A DNA stretch of 64,000 bases, taken from positions 6,333,501-6,397,500 of the forward strand of contig NC_045142.1 in assembly GCF_008831285.2 (NCBI RefSeq), written 5' to 3'. This DNA comes from Nymphaea colorata (taxonomy: Eukaryota; Streptophyta; Magnoliopsida; Nymphaeales; Nymphaeaceae). This document shows, in pieces, positions 59,091 through 64,000 of this stretch. How positions within the stretch are numbered: the stretch's first letter is position 1; the number at the start of each line of letters is the position of its first letter. The translations under genes were made by a program, and so were the position numbers. Under the pieces are notes generated by a model. The model was given only the letters and a program-made list of their open reading frames with translations, was not told where the DNA came from and did not search any database.

Positions 59091-61740
59091 GAGAATAATT
59101 ATAAATTAGAAGTAATTAAGCCAAAAATATATTTTTTATTTTTCTATTGTTGTGTTCACATTATCTGTCATTTTCTGGATTGACCATTTCTCTCTAGTAG
59201 CTTGTAAGTTATGGCATATTCTAAATCTTTCCTGTGTTTGGTTTACGGTAAATTTCTGTTTGAGATGAGAAATAATCTAAATGCAAGAAGTGGAAGGGTT
59301 AGAACACATGATTTCACTTACAGCACACACGCATCGAGGCTGAGAATTTATGCTTTGGGACCAGAACCCATAAATTGTTTGTCCTAGCTCAAAATGACTT
59401 AAATGCCTTAAAAAGAGACCGATTAATGTGGGAAAAAATGAAATGATGGGGATGATTACTTTACAAAATAATTAAAAAACCCTCTTCTATTCACCAAGTT
59501 GGCAACAACCGTATTTCTCTATGGTGACACTCTTTCATGTACTGTTTCTTGTATAAGTATGAATGTGTTGTTGAAGAGAGAGACATTCGTAGAAGTGTAA
59601 ACTCATTTGATCTTGTACTCAAGATAGAGTACTTTTTATTTGCTTTGATAGTGAAAGTAACATGTTGCCACTAGCTGAAAATCCGACATTTTTAGTATTT
59701 AAAGTAAATATATCAGTGCGTTCATATGCTGAGAGACATGGATGCTGGCTTCAAAGTCCATACAATAGCTAGTCCTGCCAAGGTTACATAAAGTTAAATC
59801 CAACAATGAAAAGGAAATAGAAAAAGATCCACCGCCAACAAAAAGGAAAAATGATCTGAACAATCAAACTAATCATTAGAGACTTGAATGTGACCTCAAC
59901 ATAAAGGAGAAGTTCCCAAGCCCAATGAACAACGTAGAGTTGTTTTAAAAATCCTTGAACTAGTTCAGGAGCTCTTTTTCCCTGCAGTTACCATGTCCCT
60001 TTGAGGGCCACGTTCATCATTAAAACATTTGAAACTGTTAAAAATTCTCATGAGAACTCTAAGGCAGCATTGCTATTGGCTTAGAATACCATGCTGATAT
60101 TGGCATCAGAGCAAGGCACAGTCGGAAAAGGGCAGAGCTCTTTAGTATATCTAGCAAACTTGGCTCTCTCTTCCTGCATCCAAGATAATAAGAATATCAC
60201 ATTAATTGGTAACTTTCGTATTTTGTACCACCCACATAGAATAAGAAAATTTCGGTTGACTGCTGGAATCATAGTTTCATGGAATGCATACACAATTCAG
60301 GTGTTCCAGCATGTGTATGTTTGGAAACTAACAGAGCTAAAAGACAATGTCTGCTCGTGGTTATAAATTAACTTGTAATAAAGAAGTTTGTTCAGTAATA
60401 TTCTTTTTCTTGCTTTCTTTACTTTTTTTCTTGGAGTTTTGTTGGGAGGAAACCGCCTGATTGAGCGACTTTTTTGGCTGGCACTGGGCATAAAATTTCG
60501 CCGAATCCAATATTCAAATACTGCTCCTATGGTCTTGATATGCAACGGCATTAGTAAAGGGAGGTATTATTAAGATTTAAATCAATGACTGGCCACTTAT
60601 CAACCACTAGCCCAATACATCTTTCTGGGCAAGTCTGCTCAGTGTTCTGGTTCGGGCTTGGGAACATATTTTACATCTCAACCTAGCGTTGATTCTTATT
60701 GTCTCGCTGTAGAATGATATGGAACTGCCATTGACTTAATTGAAAATTAGTGTATCATTTTTCATTTTTCCCTAAGGGACCGGATGGGCTTGGGTCTATG
60801 GTACCAGTTGTTCCTTCATTTCATTGCCCTCCCTGGAATGGGTCGGTGCCCCTTGGCCAAAGTGCAGATTTCAAACCTATCATGGAAACCACAAAAGCAA
60901 CATATAAAAGGAAAAACTTCCTTATCCCTTTGAATTTCAAAGCCTTATCCCTTTGAATTTCAAAGCCCTCTTCTTTGGAACAAATATACAAGTTTTTAAT
61001 GTTTCGAAAAGTACTTCTATTGAAGTAACTCTCATGCAAAAAGCGTAGCATTGATCAATTTAGTTTAAATACTAAAAGATGATCAGATTTTCAACTAGTT
61101 ACCTTCTCCTTCACATAATACTATCACTATTGAGGCAAATGAAAATGACTATCTTGAGTACCAAATCAAATTGAGTTTAAACTTCTAGCGGACTGACTCT
61201 CTCTCTCAGTCTTTCTCTCTCAAGTACACAACAATCATATGGATAGTAAAAACACAAGAAAGTCTACCATCACAGAGAAATGCAATGGTTGCCAAGTTAT
61301 TGAACAAAAGGAGTAATTCAATTATTATAGAAAGGGGTATTTTAGTCATTTTGATAAATAAACATCCCCACCAGTCTATTTTTGCCCTTATAAGTGGATA
61401 TCTTTTATCAATTAGAATGGCATTTGGGGCAAAGACAAACATATCGCATGTCATAGCTAGCTTCAATATATAACTCTGAACATCAAGTCGAGTATGTTGA
61501 AATTGAAATTACATGTTTAAGCCCTTTCACTTCTTGCATTTGTGTTCAGTCATAATTCCAAATGTAAATTGAACTGAAAACCATATACAATAAAGCTTCT
61601 ATATATATCATAAACTTACAAGCTACAAGAAAAGTATTGGTCAATCCAGAAAATAGAAAATAATGTGAAATATAATATAAAAAAATAAAAACGTACTATA
61701 TTTTTAGCTTAATTACTTGTCATTTGTTAATATTCAGTTC

Positions 61741-61932
61741 CATTTGGAAATATCATTTGATCAAAATTGAGTTTTTTGACAAAACCAACTTTTGACGGTC
61801 ACCCACAACACACCTTAAACAACATTTTGTCTTTAAAGTACCATCTTAAGGTGTCATTTAATCATGCCCTTGAGAATTTTTAGCAACATTTGGAGCTACG
61901 TCTGATTAAACATGGTTCAAGTTCAAGCTTTA
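61741..61932 (-). repeat. Dispersed repeat, inverted partner of 58946-59090
   Basis: On the minus strand: aaagcttgaacttgaaccat, gtttaatcagacg, ttgctaaaaattctcaaggg, gattaaatgacacc, ttggttttgtcaaaaaactc and atatttccaaatgg. Together with the other copy it forms a widely spaced inverted pair about 2.7 kb apart. Confidence 0.75.
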
Positions 61933-64000
61933 AATACGTACTCACTTTAATGTTTATGTAAATGAGAAGCGAGTTTCAGGACAACTATGCAAGGCGGTAT
62001 GCTACTTCTTCACTGAAAAGATAAAGGGTTTAGATCTTTCATTTTTTAATGTTTAAGCTATCAGTCTTGGAAGTTGAAATTTCCCACACAAAAAAGGATC
62101 AAATTCCCATTTATCATTCATCCTAGTTGCAGCTATACCCTAACGTAGATTTGATACTTTTCTAACTCCAAACACATGGAGCGAGTAGGTCTGATTACCT
62201 AGTCATGCTTTTACTTAGTCACAATTATTACGTGGACGGACATTTCTTCCACCATCTTGTGCTTGAATTCCCAAAGAAACACCATTTAATTTGGCTAATA
62301 TGGTAAAGACGGAATTTTGATACTTGTGTATCGTTTCAGGAAGTACATATCAAGGATATTAATGAGGAAAGAACTATTTACTCAAAATAACCTATAAGAA
62401 ATGAAATTTTACACTTAATTTACCACCAGCACATAATAAATTAGAGTAATCAATAATGGATAAATATATTATAGCATTTGTCCCAAAAAGTCAAATGCAC
62501 ATTGTAGGAATCGGGTTGAGAGTCACATTGGGTTCTAAATCACATTGGAATCCTAATGGACAAAGTTCTTGGGCTGTTCCATGCAAATTTGTATTCGGAA
62601 ATCCATTTTTATGTTTATTATCCAACAGAACTTCAAATATAAAAGTCACACTTGGATCTAACTTAGATTTTAGATTCAGAAGTAGGATTCATGGTCATTA
62701 AATTATGTTTCCCAGAAAAGAATTTGCTTAAAAAGCCAGTATGTAGCATGACTTTCCTTTGAAAATTTAGTTTTGCACCTACCATGGAGAAGAAGTTCTC
62801 TCTTCTAAATAGCTATAAATAAATAGAGAAGACATGCAAAGAGCCAACAAGCCAAATTCCAAGGCCGAAAGTTTGCACTAGAGTTGGGAAAGACCCTAAC
62901 CGTGCTATGCTCCTTGGTGAGAAAGGGCCCCTTGGCCATTTTGTTCGACTTAGTTCAGTTTTGAGTTCAGCTTTAAGGGTTTAGATCATATTTTTTGTTT
63001 TGTTTTCTTTTTTGTTTTTTGTTTTTTTTTTCCAGCCGTCCGTTTCCCTCCACCGTTTCAATTATGTCTTCTGCCGGAGGGATCTAACCGACTGATTTTC
63101 TTTTTCTCCTTATTTCCTCTTTCCCTGTTGGGTCTTCTTCTTCAACCCTCTTCCCTTGTTTCCTCTTCTTCTTCGTCCCTCTTCTTCTGTTTCATTTTGT
63201 AATCGCCCCATCTACCGTCGGCTTCATCTGATGGATGTCAGGTTCTATTTTTTCAGACTTGGTTATTCTATTACTTACTGTATGCATCCCTTTTCACAAA
63301 TAATGAGCTTCTTCTACATAAAGCCGACACACTTGCTCCTTAGCATATCAAATGGCAAGTCTTAATGGCATAAAAGAAAGTCATGCATATGATCTTCAGC
63401 TAGTTAGATCAAAATAAGAGTTGCATATAAGAATAAAAAAGCAATATATAACAGAGCATGCCAAAGCAGCCTGGAGCTTCGGGCATGGGGAGTGGCAGAG
63501 CCTCAGCGTCTTGTTTTTTGGCCAGAATCAGGTGCAAAACTTGTGGAAGCACATTTGAAAACAGGATACAAAATTTTGCATAAGATTCATCTATTGTCTT
63601 ATTGTGTTTCTCTTTTCCTTTTAGATCTGGATCGTTCTCTAGTACTGTTTTTGGTGGATCCGGTCTAGTTACTATTGTTCCCAACAAAAACTAGACTCCT
63701 AAAATTTTGGAAAGCTGCATATAATATGTATGTAGATATTATGAAAACTTTTTTGTTAGTCTAACATTTCTTTTCTCAAAAAGGCCTCAAAAAGAGGCTT
63801 GATATGTATGGCGATGGAGGAACATAAAATTAAGTAGCTATGTCATCTTCAGTATGTGGGGGCAAAGTATATAACTCAATAATTTGAGAGCGACTGAGTT
63901 GCTGTTGTCACTTTTGTGTTATATTCCCACGCAAGTGCTTGTTTGGTACTTGCCTTGTTGTTTGCTTCTTTAATAGAAAATGGCGTAAGCTAGGAAGACT

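Larger units (their letters stand above)
58317..64000. other. Intergenic; no gene recognised
   Basis: AT-rich, with short frames lacking known domains (60091-60366 plus, 61206-61466 minus, 63409-63687 minus). A 25-base tandem duplication (ttatccctttgaatttcaaa twice) lies at 60919-60968. The CT-rich stretch at 63030-63210 resembles a plant 5' leader, but no gene start could be tied to it. Confidence 0.35.

Overview
This window comes from the nuclear genome of a flowering plant. The evidence is a euAP2/TOE transcription-factor gene with ten exons and a miR172 target site, an intronless P-class pentatricopeptide repeat (PPR) gene, GT-AG introns throughout, a nuclear copy of part of the chloroplast gene ycf4, and several kinds of plant transposon. 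The species cannot be fixed from the sequence. Only three genes are recognisable in 64 kb, so this is a gene-poor, repeat-rich stretch.

Left end (1-8.6 kb, minus strand): the 5' half of RAD51B, a RecA/RAD51-family recombination gene. Six coding exons were found; the rest lies beyond base 1. A complete 673-codon PPR gene sits on the same strand inside the 4.7 kb first intron of RAD51B, and its ATG is only 261 bases past the RAD51B exon 1 donor site. From 10.2 to 11.7 kb there is a broken LINE retrotransposon (minus strand) with endonuclease and reverse-transcriptase blocks. From 13.8 to 15.3 kb there are long AT microsatellites, one copy of a dispersed repeat, and a perfect 93-base palindrome.

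Centre left (18-22.5 kb, plus strand): a TOE/AP2-type gene with two AP2 domains, an LDLNLG EAR-like motif and a miR172 site in its last exon. A GC-rich, CT/GA-rich leader with upstream ORFs precedes it.

Right two thirds (22.5-64 kb): no host gene recognised. This part holds a ycf4 fragment of plastid origin (36.8-37.0 kb), several families of dispersed and tandem repeats, a long foldback inverted repeat (47.9-48.6 kb), a truncated LTR retrotransposon with a tRNA-Met-type primer site (49.2-50.0 kb), a complete non-autonomous hAT-like element with matching 8-bp target duplications (50.18-50.62 kb), and a CACTA transposase remnant (53.7-55.8 kb) that keeps its flanking domains but has lost the catalytic block. 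A CACTA-type terminus with subterminal repeats follows at 57.8-58.3 kb.

No convincing new enzyme system was found. The most interesting items are the nested RAD51B/PPR arrangement with a partly duplicated PPR start region, the CACTA remnant without its catalytic core, the hAT-like element, and the two structures that can fold into long hairpins.
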